64,000 nt of DNA. It comes from Thermoflavimicrobium daqui. GTDB taxonomy: Bacteria > Bacillota > Bacilli > Thermoactinomycetales > Thermoactinomycetaceae. Positions 18,910 through 27,877 of the stretch are shown here, piece after piece; positions within the stretch are counted from its first letter, which is position 1; the number at the start of each line of letters is the position of its first letter. Below the pieces are notes generated by a model. The model ran no database searches. It had not been told where the DNA came from and saw nothing but the letters and a program-made list of their open reading frames with translations. Where the stretch lies: the NCBI RefSeq assembly GCF_003313465.1, contig NZ_KZ845665.1:310001-374000 (forward strand). The letters run 5' to 3'. The position numbers and the translations under genes were made by a program.

Positions 18910-19941
18910 ATGTTAACTGAGCGGCAAAAGCGTATTCTCTGGGCGATCATTAATAATTATATTGTTTCCGCTGAACCGGTTGGTTCGCGCACCGTTTCTA
19001 AAAAAGAGGGCGTAGGATTTAGTGCAGCTACTGTGCGGAATGAGATGGCTGACTTAGAAGAGATGGGCTATTTGGAACAACCGCATACATCTGCCGGACG
19101 AATTCCTTCGCAAAAGGGATATCGTTTCTATGTTGATCACTTACTTATGCCGCAAAAGTGGACGTCGTCCGATCTTTTGTCTTTTCAGCAACTGTTTTCA
19201 CAAAATATTGATCGAGTAGAACTTGCAATTCAGCATACCTCTAATATTCTCTCACAATTAACAAATTATATGACCATTTGCTTAGGACCTCGAGTTTTTA
19301 TAGATAGGTTAAATCACTTGCAAGTTGTACCGCTATCTGATCGCTCAGCGGTTTCTATTGCTGTAACGGATCGTGGATATGTTCAGCAACATCGGATTAC
19401 ACTTCCAGAAGATGTTTCTGTTTCTACGATCGAAAGATTGATTAATCTATTAAATCACCGCCTGAAAGGAATTTCACTATCTAAATTAAAGGCGACAGTT
19501 CACCAAGAACTTACCAATGAACTAAAACGATATATGGATCACTATGAGCAGACACTTGACTTGCTCGACCAAATCTTGCATATACACCACGAAGAACGTA
19601 TTTATACTAGTGGCACTACACGCATGTTGGAGCAACCCGAATTTCAAGATGTAGCAAAGATGAAGATGTTATTAAATTTCTTGGAAGAGGATCAACGACT
19701 CATTCAATTACTTGAGCCAAATACAGATGGTGTACATGTACGGATTGGGGATGAAATCCATATGGAGGAAGTCAATCATTGCAGTATAATTACTACATCA
19801 TATATGATAAATGGTGAACCTGTTGGTACGATTGGCGTTTTAGGGCCTACACGAATGGATTATCAAAGAGTAATTAGCTTAATTGATATTCTCACTCAAT
19901 TTTTTTCACAACAATTGAGCTCGATGTATGAAGATGAGTAA
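18910..19941 (+). CDS. hrcA: Heat-inducible transcription repressor HrcA
   Basis: Repressor of the CIRCE regulon. The 343 residues begin with a winged helix, MLTERQKRILWAIINNYI, and carry the family signature GFSAATVRNEMADLEEMGYL followed by PHTSAGRIPSQKGYRFYVD. The rest is the GAF-like dimerisation domain. AAGGAGGGAGGCAG precedes the ATG. It is the first gene of the heat-shock operon and is autoregulated through the CIRCE element 15 bases upstream of its start. Confidence 0.97.
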   Translation: MLTERQKRILWAIINNYIVSAEPVGSRTVSKKEGVGFSAATVRNEMADLEEMGYLEQPHTSAGRIPSQKGYRFYVDHLLMPQKWTSSDLLSFQQLFSQNIDRVELAIQHTSNILSQLTNYMTICLGPRVFIDRLNHLQVVPLSDRSAVSIAVTDRGYVQQHRITLPEDVSVSTIERLINLLNHRLKGISLSKLKATVHQELTNELKRYMDHYEQTLDLLDQILHIHHEERIYTSGTTRMLEQPEFQDVAKMKMLLNFLEEDQRLIQLLEPNTDGVHVRIGDEIHMEEVNHCSIITTSYMINGEPVGTIGVLGPTRMDYQRVISLIDILTQFFSQQLSSMYEDE

Positions 19942-20256
19942 ATGGTATCAATCTTGTGGAGATTTTACATTAGAGTTTTCGGACGAATACTTACAAAGAA
20001 TGAGATTTTATGTATGATGATATAGAAGTGAAAGATCAAGTGATTATATAATAGGTGATAAGACGATACTCTTGGAGTATCGGACAGCTTTTTGACTAAT
20101 CAATCAAGCGTAATGAATAGGTACTTATTAGACGAAGTTATCATGTTAGAAAACAGACAATTGGTTCTAAAATAAAGACTAGACTATGAGGATTCTTTTT
20201 TACAAAATTGTAATTTAAAAGGTGGAAACAATTTATAAGAACAGGAGGAGGTTTGT
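19942..20256 (+). other. hrcA-grpE intergenic region
   Basis: A 315-base gap inside the heat-shock operon contains no gene. A perfect 8-bp hairpin, CGATACTC/GAGTATCG with a three-base loop, is at 20064-20082, with TTTTT some eight bases later. It may be a weak terminator or an RNA-processing or stability element. No second CIRCE was found. Confidence 0.5.
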
Positions 20257-21102
20257 GTGACTACAAAAAAAAGAAAGCGAAAGCGAATTAAGTTGGACTC
20301 TGAGAGCTTACAAACGAAAAATGCAATTGAGCAAGAAGAGCTGATTGAGCAAGAAGAGCTTGTTCAGACAGAAGCTGTACATAATGAGCAAATGAATAAG
20401 ATTCCTACTATGGATGAAAGTAAGGATTTAGCTAGTATGAATGAGCTAGTTGATGAGCAAGGACATGAATTTGGAAACCAGCCTATTTTTGGTAGTGAGA
20501 CGTTTAGTGAATCAGAAGAAGTTGAAACGGCTGAAGACATTGAAGTAAGTAATGAAGAAATTCAGAGTGAAGTGATTGTAGAATCAAGTGAAGATAAAAT
20601 AAATGAGCTTGAGGAAGAGATTCATAGTCTTAAGCAGCAATTACTCGACTATGAACAATTAATGAATAACATCAATCAGCAACTAGCTGAAAAACATGAG
20701 CAATTACTTACGTCTCATGCAGAGTTGGAAAACTTCCGACGTCGAGCCAAGAAGGATCGAGAAGATGCACTTAAATATGCATCTGTACCGCTAATAGAAT
20801 CCTTGTTACCAGTATTGGATAATTTTGAAAGAGCTTTGGATGCTGCTGATCAAACAAATGATGCAAGTGGGTTAAAACAAGGTGTAGAAATGGTCTATCG
20901 TCAATTTCTACAGGTACTTTCACAAGCAGGTTTAACCTTGATCGAAGCAGAAGGGAAACCATTTAATCCACATGAACACAATGCAGTGATGCAGGTCGAA
21001 AGTGATCAGTATGAACAAGGGATGGTAGTTGAAGAGTTACAGGCTGGCTATCGCTATAAAGAGCGTGTCATTCGCCCAAGTATGGTAAAAGTAAGTCATT
21101 AA
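20257..21102 (+). CDS. grpE: Nucleotide exchange factor GrpE with long acidic N-terminus
   Basis: Co-chaperone that releases ADP from DnaK. The conserved part, from about residue 120, has a coiled coil (EEEIHSLKQQLLDYEQLMNN), then ENFRRRAKKDRED, LLPVLDNFERAL and the beta-wing end YRYKERVIRPSMVKVS. At 281 residues it is about 90 longer than B. subtilis GrpE, because of an acidic N-terminal extension after a short KKRKRKRIK patch. That extension contains a tandem duplication IEQEEL-IEQEEL (18-bp repeats at 20326-20361). GTG start after AGGAGGAGG. Confidence 0.95.
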   Translation: MTTKKRKRKRIKLDSESLQTKNAIEQEELIEQEELVQTEAVHNEQMNKIPTMDESKDLASMNELVDEQGHEFGNQPIFGSETFSESEEVETAEDIEVSNEEIQSEVIVESSEDKINELEEEIHSLKQQLLDYEQLMNNINQQLAEKHEQLLTSHAELENFRRRAKKDREDALKYASVPLIESLLPVLDNFERALDAADQTNDASGLKQGVEMVYRQFLQVLSQAGLTLIEAEGKPFNPHEHNAVMQVESDQYEQGMVVEELQAGYRYKERVIRPSMVKVSH

Positions 21103-21303
21103 AACATGTTATATGAATCAGGCAAGTTACCTTGTATCACCTAGATGAAAGAAGCGAATCGTACCATAAGGAATAATTCATTCTCACCTGAATTATTGTT
21201 CAGAGAGTGAATTCAAAAACGATAAGCGACTAATTTAGGGTAATCTTATTAAATTAACATTGAATATACAACTTGCTGGAGTGTATGTAGGAGGGAACTT
21301 TAA
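21103..21303 (+). other. grpE-dnaK intergenic region with inverted repeat
   Basis: AATAATTCA (21172-21180) and TGAATTATT (21189-21197) form a hairpin without a T run. No CIRCE is present, so dnaK probably depends on the operon promoter; the hairpin could stabilise a processed dnaK message. Confidence 0.4.
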
Positions 21304-23133
21304 ATGGGTAAAATTATTGGTATTGACCTAGGGACCACTAACTCTTGCGTGGCATTTATGGAAGGATCAGAAGCTGTGGTTATTCCTAACGCAGAAGGTG
21401 GGCGTACTACTCCATCTGTTGTTGGTTTTTCCAAAACAGGAGAACGTTTAGTTGGAGAAGCTGCGAAGCGCCAATCGATTACTAATCCAAATAAAACGAT
21501 TGGCTCGATTAAAAGATATATTGGTACCAATCATAAAGTCAATATTGATGGTAAAGAGTATACTCCCCAAGAAATTTCTGCAATGATTTTACAAAAGCTC
21601 AAAGCAGATGCTGAAGCGTACTTAGGTGAAGAAGTAACACAAGCTGTAATTACTGTTCCAGCATACTTTAATGATAGCCAACGTCAAGCAACTAAAGATG
21701 CAGGAAGAATTGCTGGACTAGAAGTTTTAAGAATTATAAACGAACCGACTGCTGCTGCTCTTGCTTATGGACTAGGTAAGGAAGAATCACAAACCATTTT
21801 AGTTTTTGACTTAGGTGGGGGTACGTTTGACGTATCTATAATGGAAATGGAAGATGGCTTTTTCCAAGTTCAGGCAACGAGCGGAGATAATCATTTGGGT
21901 GGAGATGATTTTGACCAAGTGATTATCGACTATATGGTGGCAGAGTTTAAGAAAGAAAATGGTGTAGATTTAAGTAAAGATAGTATGGCTGTACAGCGTC
22001 TGAAAGATGCAGCTGAAAAAGCGAAAAAAGATTTATCTGGCGTATTAACTACAACGATTTCTCTCCCCTTCTTAACTCAAGTCGATGGAGTACCTAAACA
22101 CTTAGAAATGAATTTAACTCGTGCAAAATTTGAAGAGTTAAGTGCAAACTTAATTGAGCGAACAATGGGACCAACACGTCAAGCTTTACAAGATGCTGGA
22201 CTAAAACCCCAAGATATTGATAAAGTAATTCTTGTGGGTGGTTCAACTCGGATCCCTGCTGTCCAAGAAGCCATTAAAAAGCTGATTGGAAAGGAACCTT
22301 CAAAAGGTGTTAATCCAGATGAAGTTGTATCAATGGGTGCTGCTATTCAAGGTGGAGTGATCTCTAAAGATGTAAAAGATGTTGTACTTGTCGATGTAAC
22401 ACCATTATCTTTGGGAATCGAGACATTGGGTGGTGTATTTACGAAACTAATCGAGAGAAATACAGCCATTCCCGTAGAAAAGTCACAGGTATTTTCAACA
22501 GCTGCAGATAATCAAACAGTTGTAGATATTCATGTACTACAAGGTGAGCGACCCATGGCAAGAGATAATAAAACACTAGGTCGCTTCCAATTACGAGATA
22601 TTCCACCAGCACCACGAGGTGTTCCTCAAATTGAAGTAACGTTTAAAATCGATGTGAATGGGATTGTTAATGTATCTGCAAAAGATAATGCTACAGGGAA
22701 AAGCCAAAATATTACTATTCAGTCTTCGAGCGGTTTAAGTGAAGAAGAAATTGAACGTATGGTTCGTGAAGCAGAGCTTAATGCAGAAGAAGACCAAAAA
22801 CGTCAAGAGCAAGTGGAAGTACGTAATAAAGCAGATCAACTTATTTTTACAACTGAAAAGACCGTAAAAGAGCTTGAGGATAAAGTAAGCGCATCTGAGA
22901 TTGAGCAAACTAATCAACTCAAAGAAGAATTACAAAAAGCATTGGAAGGCGAAGACTACGAATTAATTAAACAAAAAACGGAAAGTCTGGAACAGTCATT
23001 ACAACAATTATCCATTAAACTTTATGAACAAGCTCAACAAGCAGCACAAGCTCAAGGAACAGGAAAATCTGACGATAGCGGAGAGCGGGTAGTAGACGCA
23101 GAATTTGAAGAAATTAAAGAGGATAGAAAATAA
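21304..23133 (+). CDS. dnaK: Molecular chaperone DnaK (Hsp70)
   Basis: ATP-driven Hsp70 chaperone of 609 residues. The actin-like ATPase domain shows [55 protein letters not shown] and [11 protein letters not shown]. The substrate-binding domain and helical lid follow, ending in [20 protein letters not shown], the usual acidic tail. GGAGGGAACTTTAA precedes the ATG. Length and order (hrcA-grpE-dnaK-dnaJ) match Bacillus. Confidence 0.98.
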   Translation: MGKIIGIDLGTTNSCVAFMEGSEAVVIPNAEGGRTTPSVVGFSKTGERLVGEAAKRQSITNPNKTIGSIKRYIGTNHKVNIDGKEYTPQEISAMILQKLKADAEAYLGEEVTQAVITVPAYFNDSQRQATKDAGRIAGLEVLRIINEPTAAALAYGLGKEESQTILVFDLGGGTFDVSIMEMEDGFFQVQATSGDNHLGGDDFDQVIIDYMVAEFKKENGVDLSKDSMAVQRLKDAAEKAKKDLSGVLTTTISLPFLTQVDGVPKHLEMNLTRAKFEELSANLIERTMGPTRQALQDAGLKPQDIDKVILVGGSTRIPAVQEAIKKLIGKEPSKGVNPDEVVSMGAAIQGGVISKDVKDVVLVDVTPLSLGIETLGGVFTKLIERNTAIPVEKSQVFSTAADNQTVVDIHVLQGERPMARDNKTLGRFQLRDIPPAPRGVPQIEVTFKIDVNGIVNVSAKDNATGKSQNITIQSSSGLSEEEIERMVREAELNAEEDQKRQEQVEVRNKADQLIFTTEKTVKELEDKVSASEIEQTNQLKEELQKALEGEDYELIKQKTESLEQSLQQLSIKLYEQAQQAAQAQGTGKSDDSGERVVDAEFEEIKEDRK

Positions 23134-23162
23134 GGGGGAGAGTAAGGTCTCCTCGACAGAAT

Positions 23163-23209
23163 GTCAAGCCAATGTCGGGGTTCGCCTTGACTTGGCTTGG
23201 CTTTTTTTT
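23163..23209 (+). terminator. Intrinsic terminator between dnaK and dnaJ
   Basis: CAAGCCAA (23165-23172) pairs with TTGGCTTG (23192-23199), GTC pairs with GAC nearer a TTCG loop, and eight T residues follow. It lies 30 bases before the dnaJ start and would lower dnaJ expression relative to dnaK. Confidence 0.8.
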
Positions 23210-23241
23210 GCTTGGATGCGAGAGAAAGAGGAGGTGATCTA

Positions 23242-24366
23242 GTGAGTAAACGCGATTATTATGAAGTGCTAGGGGTTAATCGGAATGCTACAGCTGATGA
23301 GATTCGTAAGGCATACAGAAAATTAGCACGTAAATATCATCCAGATGTAAATAAAGAATCGGATGCCGAAGATAAATTTAAAGAGATTAAAGAAGCTTAT
23401 GAAGTATTAAGTGACGATCAAAAAAGAGCTCACTATGATCAATTTGGTCATACAGATCCGAGTGGAGGCTTTGGAACAGGCTTTGATGGCTCAGGCTTTG
23501 GTGGCGGAGGCTTTGGGGGTATCGAAGATATATTTGATATGTTTTTCGGAGGTACCCGGAGAAATCCTTTTGCCGCAAGGCAAGGTGCTGATCTGGAGTA
23601 TCGAATTCAAATCGATTTTAAAGAAGCGGTTTTTGGTACATCCATCGAGCTACAAATTCCAAAGACCGAAACATGTTCAACATGTATGGGAAGTGGAGCT
23701 AAACAAGGTAGTCGAGCAGAGACTTGTAATGTTTGTCACGGTCGTGGACAAGTAGAAGATATCAAAAATACACCTTGGGGGAAAATTCAGCATTCACGGA
23801 CATGTCCTGCATGTAAAGGAGAAGGAAAAGTAATTAGAGATAAATGTCCTACTTGTGCAGGAGTAGGTCAAGTGAAGAAGAAACGTAAAATTAGTGTAAA
23901 AATTCCTCCAGGTATTTATGATGGGGATCGATTACGTCTTCGTGGTGAAGGTGAAGCAGGCTTAAATGGAGGACCTCCAGGGGATTTAATTATTAATGTG
24001 TTTGTGAAGCCACATGAAATTTTTACACGTGATGGTCATGATATCATTTGTGAACTGCCGATTACTTTTGGAATTGCAGCATTAGGTGGAGAAGTTGTAG
24101 TCCCAACTTTGGAAGGAAAGGCAAATTTAAAAATTCCGAGTGGAACGCAAACTGGCTCTGAATTCCGTTTGCGTGGCAAGGGTATACCTAAGTCTCGGGG
24201 AGTAGTTGGTGATCTAAGAGTAAGAGTACGTGTAGTTACCCCAACACAACTCAATGAGGAACAGCGTGAAGCCTTAAAACAATTCTCCCGCTTATGTGGA
24301 GAGTATATTCAAGAGCAAAACCATAGCTTTTTTGATAAAATGAGGCGAGCATTTAAAGTAGATTAA
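23242..24366 (+). CDS. dnaJ: Chaperone protein DnaJ (Hsp40)
   Basis: Hsp40 that stimulates DnaK ATPase and hands over substrates. The J domain has [10 protein letters not shown] and the HPD motif (KYHPDVNKE). A Gly/Phe-rich linker follows, then four zinc-binding CxxCxGxG-type repeats ([33 protein letters not shown]) and the C-terminal domains. GTG at 23242 is chosen because GGAGGTGATCTA lies just upstream and the 374 residues fit the family. A longer frame from 23197 starts inside the terminator hairpin. Confidence 0.97.
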   Translation: MSKRDYYEVLGVNRNATADEIRKAYRKLARKYHPDVNKESDAEDKFKEIKEAYEVLSDDQKRAHYDQFGHTDPSGGFGTGFDGSGFGGGGFGGIEDIFDMFFGGTRRNPFAARQGADLEYRIQIDFKEAVFGTSIELQIPKTETCSTCMGSGAKQGSRAETCNVCHGRGQVEDIKNTPWGKIQHSRTCPACKGEGKVIRDKCPTCAGVGQVKKKRKISVKIPPGIYDGDRLRLRGEGEAGLNGGPPGDLIINVFVKPHEIFTRDGHDIICELPITFGIAALGGEVVVPTLEGKANLKIPSGTQTGSEFRLRGKGIPKSRGVVGDLRVRVRVVTPTQLNEEQREALKQFSRLCGEYIQEQNHSFFDKMRRAFKVD

Positions 24367-24397
24367 AGTTTCTGGTATAAATAAAGTAATAGATGGT

Positions 24398-24574
24398 TAT
24401 AATGATCTGGCGACTCAGATTTAATAAAGGAACGGGCAATTAGCTCGCGGCTGATAGCAACTAGTCATACAGAAGTGTGGTTTATAAAAGCGACTAATCC
24501 TAACCTGATTAAAGCGGAAAACCATTCTGGGAATGAAAAGCTTGTCTATAAGTCCGGGCGTTAGCCCGTTTTTC
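24398..24574 (+). ncRNA. Candidate structured leader RNA of prmA
   Basis: A TATAAT (24398-24403) is followed by about 170 non-coding bases. They end in the terminator CGGGC-GTTA-GCCCG plus T residues (24555-24574), just before the prmA ribosome binding site. AACGGGC at 24431-24437 is complementary to GCCCGTT at 24564-24570, so it can compete with the terminator stem. Small hairpins such as CATTC-TGG-GAATG lie between. The layout is that of an attenuator or riboswitch; it fits no class I know. Confidence 0.45.
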
Positions 24575-24596
24575 TTTATTGGAAGGAGGAAAAATT

Positions 24597-25535
24597 TTGA
24601 ATTGGCTTGAACTTAGCGTTCATACAAGTCATGAGGCTATCGAAGCTGTAAGCCATATACTACAGGAATCAGGAGCGAATGGTACGCTCATTGAGGATCC
24701 TGAAGTATTGTGGCGAAAATGGGAGAATCGATTCGGTGAACTGATTGCACTTAGGAAAGAAGATTATCCTGAACATGGAGTGGTTATTAAAGCTTATTTT
24801 CCAGAGAAAACAGATTTTGAATCGCTCCTTCCACGTATCCAACACCGAGTACAACAGTTAAAGCAGTTTGGGTTAGACCCTGATCCAGCGATAGTTCATA
24901 CGAGAATGGTGGATGAAGAATCTTGGGCAGATAAGTGGAAAGCCTATTATAAACCAGTACGTATTTCAGATAAGCTGGTGATTAAACCCACATGGGAGGA
25001 ATATGAGCCAGTATTGTTAGATGAACACATTATTGAGTTAGACCCTGGGATGGCTTTCGGAACGGGAACTCATCCAACGACCATGTTGAGCCTACAACTG
25101 CTAGAGAAATATCTTTTTCCAAACTGGCGGATTATCGATGTAGGTTGTGGCAGTGGAATTTTGAGTATCGCAGCAGCAAAATTAGGGGCAAAAGAAGTAT
25201 TAGCCCTTGATTTAGATCCTCTTGCGGTAGAAAAGTCTAAGGAAAATGTTTGTTTAAATCAAGTTGATCAGGTGGTTAGTGTAAAACAAGGGAATTTGCT
25301 TCAAGGTGTAACACATACAGCGGATTGTGTTGTTGCAAACATTTTAGCTGAAATTATTGTGCAGTTTACATACGATTTGCCTCGAGTACTTGTTCCTGGT
25401 GGTATCTTTATTAGTTCTGGTATTATCAAGGAAAAGGAAGAACTGGTGCGAAAATCGATTGAACAAGTAGGTCTTCAAGTGTTGGAAGTTAAATACCAAG
25501 AAGATTGGGTAGCGATAGCCGCAAAAAAATGGTAA
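24597..25535 (+). CDS. prmA: Ribosomal protein L11 methyltransferase
   Basis: SAM-dependent enzyme that trimethylates ribosomal protein L11. The 312 residues begin with the PrmA substrate-binding domain (NWLELSVHTSHEAIEAVSHI) and continue with LDPGMAFGTGTHPTT and the SAM motif IIDVGCGSGILSIAAAKLGA. NPPF-type motif IV is VANILAEI, as in PrmA. TTG at 24597 is the start: AGGAGG lies seven bases upstream and the N-terminus aligns with B. subtilis PrmA. rsmE follows 18 bases later. Confidence 0.95.
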   Translation: MNWLELSVHTSHEAIEAVSHILQESGANGTLIEDPEVLWRKWENRFGELIALRKEDYPEHGVVIKAYFPEKTDFESLLPRIQHRVQQLKQFGLDPDPAIVHTRMVDEESWADKWKAYYKPVRISDKLVIKPTWEEYEPVLLDEHIIELDPGMAFGTGTHPTTMLSLQLLEKYLFPNWRIIDVGCGSGILSIAAAKLGAKEVLALDLDPLAVEKSKENVCLNQVDQVVSVKQGNLLQGVTHTADCVVANILAEIIVQFTYDLPRVLVPGGIFISSGIIKEKEELVRKSIEQVGLQVLEVKYQEDWVAIAAKKW

Positions 25536-25553
25536 ACTAGGTAGGACTGTCTT

Positions 25554-26297
25554 ATGCAAAGATATTTTATTTCACCTACACAAATAAATGGAGATCAGAT
25601 CCAAATTGTAGGGGATGATGTGCATCATATTAAAACGGTGATGCGCTCACAGATCGGTGACCAATTTATTTGTTGTGATGGTCAAGGAATCGACTATTTG
25701 GTAGAGATTATAGAGATCCATTCACAATATATTTATTGTCAAGTAATCAGATCATCTCCTTCGCAGGGAGAGCCTATGACACAAGTAGCCATTGCTCAGT
25801 CACTGCCAAAGGGAGATAAGCTTGAAATGATCTTACAAAAAGGAACAGAGATTGGGGCTGTTTCTTTTTACCCTTTTACATCAGAAAGAACAATTGTTAA
25901 ACTGCAAGAGAAAAAAGGGCAGAAGAAGTGGGAACGTTGGCAGCGGATTGTAAAGGAAGCAGCAGAACAATCTCATCGTGGTCAACTACCCCAAGTATAT
26001 GCACCGATGAACTGGAAGCAATTACTTGAGGAGATTGCTAAAGCCGAGCTCGCTTTGATTGCTTACGAAAAAGGCGGAGTGCCTCTTTCGCATGTCGTTT
26101 CACATGAAGCTAAGCGAATTCTTTTGGTCATTGGTCCAGAAGGTGGATTTTCTGAACACGAAATCGAGGAGGCTAAAGCGGTTGGAGCCATTCCGATTAC
26201 ACTAGGTTCTAGGATTCTTAGAACAGAAACAGCTTCCCTCGTGGCTCTTTCCTGTATTTTATTTTCTCGAAAAGACTTAGGAGGTGAAACAGAATGA
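25554..26297 (+). CDS. rsmE: 16S rRNA m3U1498 methyltransferase
   Basis: SPOUT-class methyltransferase that modifies U1498 of 16S rRNA. The 247 residues show an N-terminal PUA-like domain (MQRYFISPTQ, GDDVHHIKTVMR) and the knotted SAM-binding end LLVIGPEGGFSEHEIEEA with LGSRILRTETASLVAL. GTAGGACTGTCTT precedes the ATG. It overlaps mtaB by four bases (ATGA), so translation is likely coupled. Confidence 0.95.
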   Translation: MQRYFISPTQINGDQIQIVGDDVHHIKTVMRSQIGDQFICCDGQGIDYLVEIIEIHSQYIYCQVIRSSPSQGEPMTQVAIAQSLPKGDKLEMILQKGTEIGAVSFYPFTSERTIVKLQEKKGQKKWERWQRIVKEAAEQSHRGQLPQVYAPMNWKQLLEEIAKAELALIAYEKGGVPLSHVVSHEAKRILLVIGPEGGFSEHEIEEAKAVGAIPITLGSRILRTETASLVALSCILFSRKDLGGETE

Positions 26298-27643
26298 ATC
26301 GCGTAGCTTTTCATACATTAGGCTGTAAGGTAAACGCCTATGAAACAGAAGCCATGTGGCAACTCTTTAAAAATGCGGGGTATACTCGTGTTGAGTTTGA
26401 AGAAGAAGCGGATGTTTATTTAATCAATACTTGTACGGTAACCAATACCGGAGATAAAAAGAGTAGACAAGTGATTCGCCGAGCGATTCGGCACAATCCA
26501 GATGCAGTTATTGCAGTTACCGGTTGTTATGCACAAACTTCGCCAGCAGAAGTTGCGGCAATACCAGGTGTAGATATCGTTGTCGGAACATCTGGCCGTG
26601 ATAAACTAATTGAGTACGTAGAACAGTTTCGCCGTGAGCGGCAGCCGATTCATGCTGTCACCAATATTATGAAGCAGCACGAATTTGAAGAGCTTGATGT
26701 ACCAGCATTTTCTGATCGAACACGAGCTTTCCTTAAGATTCAAGAAGGCTGTAATAACTTCTGTACCTTCTGTATTATTCCTTGGGCTAAAGGACTTTCT
26801 CGCAGTCGTAAACCAGAAAGTGTGCTAGATCAAGCACGTCAACTGGTTGAAGCTGGTTACAAAGAGATCGTATTAACAGGAATTCATACAGGAGGATATG
26901 GAGAAGACTTTGAAAATTATCGGCTAGCTGATCTTCTTTGGGATTTAGATAAACTAGAGGGGCTAAAACGTGTTCGAATCAGTTCAATTGAAGCAAGTCA
27001 AATTGATCATCGCGTTATCGAAGTGCTAAATGCTTCAGAAAAAATGTGTCGCCATCTACACATTCCTCTCCAAGCCGGAGATAATGCTGTATTAAAACGA
27101 ATGCGGCGAAAATATACGGTAGAGGAATATCATGAAAAAATTATGTTACTTCATGAAGCGATGCCGAATGTAGCCATTACAACAGATGTCATCGTTGGTT
27201 TCCCAGGAGAAACCGATGAGCAATTCGAAAATGGTTATCGATTTATTGACGAGTTAAATATGTATCAGCTTCATGTTTTTCCATATTCGAAAAGAACAGG
27301 TACACCAGCAGCTCGGATGACAGATCAAGTACCTGAAGAAGTAAAACATGAACGTGTTAAATGGATGATCGAACTATCCAATCGCTTAACACTAAAATAT
27401 GCCCAAAAATTTGTTGGAGATGTGGTCGAAGTTATTCCAGAACGTCCATTTAAGGAAGATCCAAATAGCGGACTTTATATGGGATATTCGGATAACTATT
27501 TACAAGTTGTGTTTGCAGCTAATGAACAGTTAGTAGGAAAAGTTTGTCGAGTTCGTATAGACCAAGCTGGTTCAGAATACTGTCATGGTACTTTTGTTAG
27601 AGTTGTTGATGAGGTTCCGCGTCCAGCAAAAGCTGTATCGTGA
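26294..27643 (+). CDS. mtaB: tRNA t6A37 methylthiotransferase MtaB
   Basis: Radical SAM enzyme that converts t6A to ms2t6A at position 37 of tRNAs. The N-terminal UPF0004 domain has TLGCKVNAYETE, INTCTVTN and TGCYAQ, whose three cysteines bind one cluster. The radical SAM motif CNNFCTFCIIPWAKG binds the second, and a C-terminal TRAM domain follows. The 449 residues equal the usual length. GGAGGTGAAACAG precedes the ATG inside the rsmE end. This is the last gene of the prmA-rsmE-mtaB unit. Confidence 0.96.
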   Translation: MNRVAFHTLGCKVNAYETEAMWQLFKNAGYTRVEFEEEADVYLINTCTVTNTGDKKSRQVIRRAIRHNPDAVIAVTGCYAQTSPAEVAAIPGVDIVVGTSGRDKLIEYVEQFRRERQPIHAVTNIMKQHEFEELDVPAFSDRTRAFLKIQEGCNNFCTFCIIPWAKGLSRSRKPESVLDQARQLVEAGYKEIVLTGIHTGGYGEDFENYRLADLLWDLDKLEGLKRVRISSIEASQIDHRVIEVLNASEKMCRHLHIPLQAGDNAVLKRMRRKYTVEEYHEKIMLLHEAMPNVAITTDVIVGFPGETDEQFENGYRFIDELNMYQLHVFPYSKRTGTPAARMTDQVPEEVKHERVKWMIELSNRLTLKYAQKFVGDVVEVIPERPFKEDPNSGLYMGYSDNYLQVVFAANEQLVGKVCRVRIDQAGSEYCHGTFVRVVDEVPRPAKAVS

Positions 27644-27681
27644 TTATTTTGACTCATATTATGAATGATAATAATAAATGT

Positions 27682-27729
27682 AAAAAGGCTTCTCTTTTGA
27701 TACACTGTATCAAAAGAGAAGCCTTTTTT
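27682..27729. terminator. Strong terminator after mtaB
   Basis: A long perfect stem with arms beginning AAAAAGGCTTCTCTTTTGAT (27682) and ending in the complement plus T residues at 27729. Confidence 0.88.
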
Positions 27730-27797
27730 GATTGTAGGACTGTTTCTAGACTGAGGCAATCTTGTTATCAATCGTAAGTGTTCTATTTGCTTAGGCA

Positions 27798-27826
27798 TTG
27801 TAGAAAGATGGATATCATAATATAAT
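27798..27826 (+). promoter_or_regulatory. sigma-A promoter of the Nudix-deoC gene
   Basis: TTGTAG (27798-27803) and TATAAT (27821-27826) with a 17-base spacer lie about 50 bases before the GTG start. Confidence 0.65.
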
Positions 27827-27877
27827 TAGCTTTTAGGTAAACTGTGTAAATAAGAGATAAAGAAAAGGGTGTCACTT

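Noticed and set aside
20064-20082. Hairpin between hrcA and grpE as an intrinsic terminator
   Set aside because: The T run begins about eight bases after the stem, too far for a standard terminator; kept only as an unassigned hairpin.
23197-23241. Longer dnaJ starting at 23197
   Set aside because: The start lies inside the terminator stem, and the GTG at 23242 has an excellent ribosome binding site and gives the family length.
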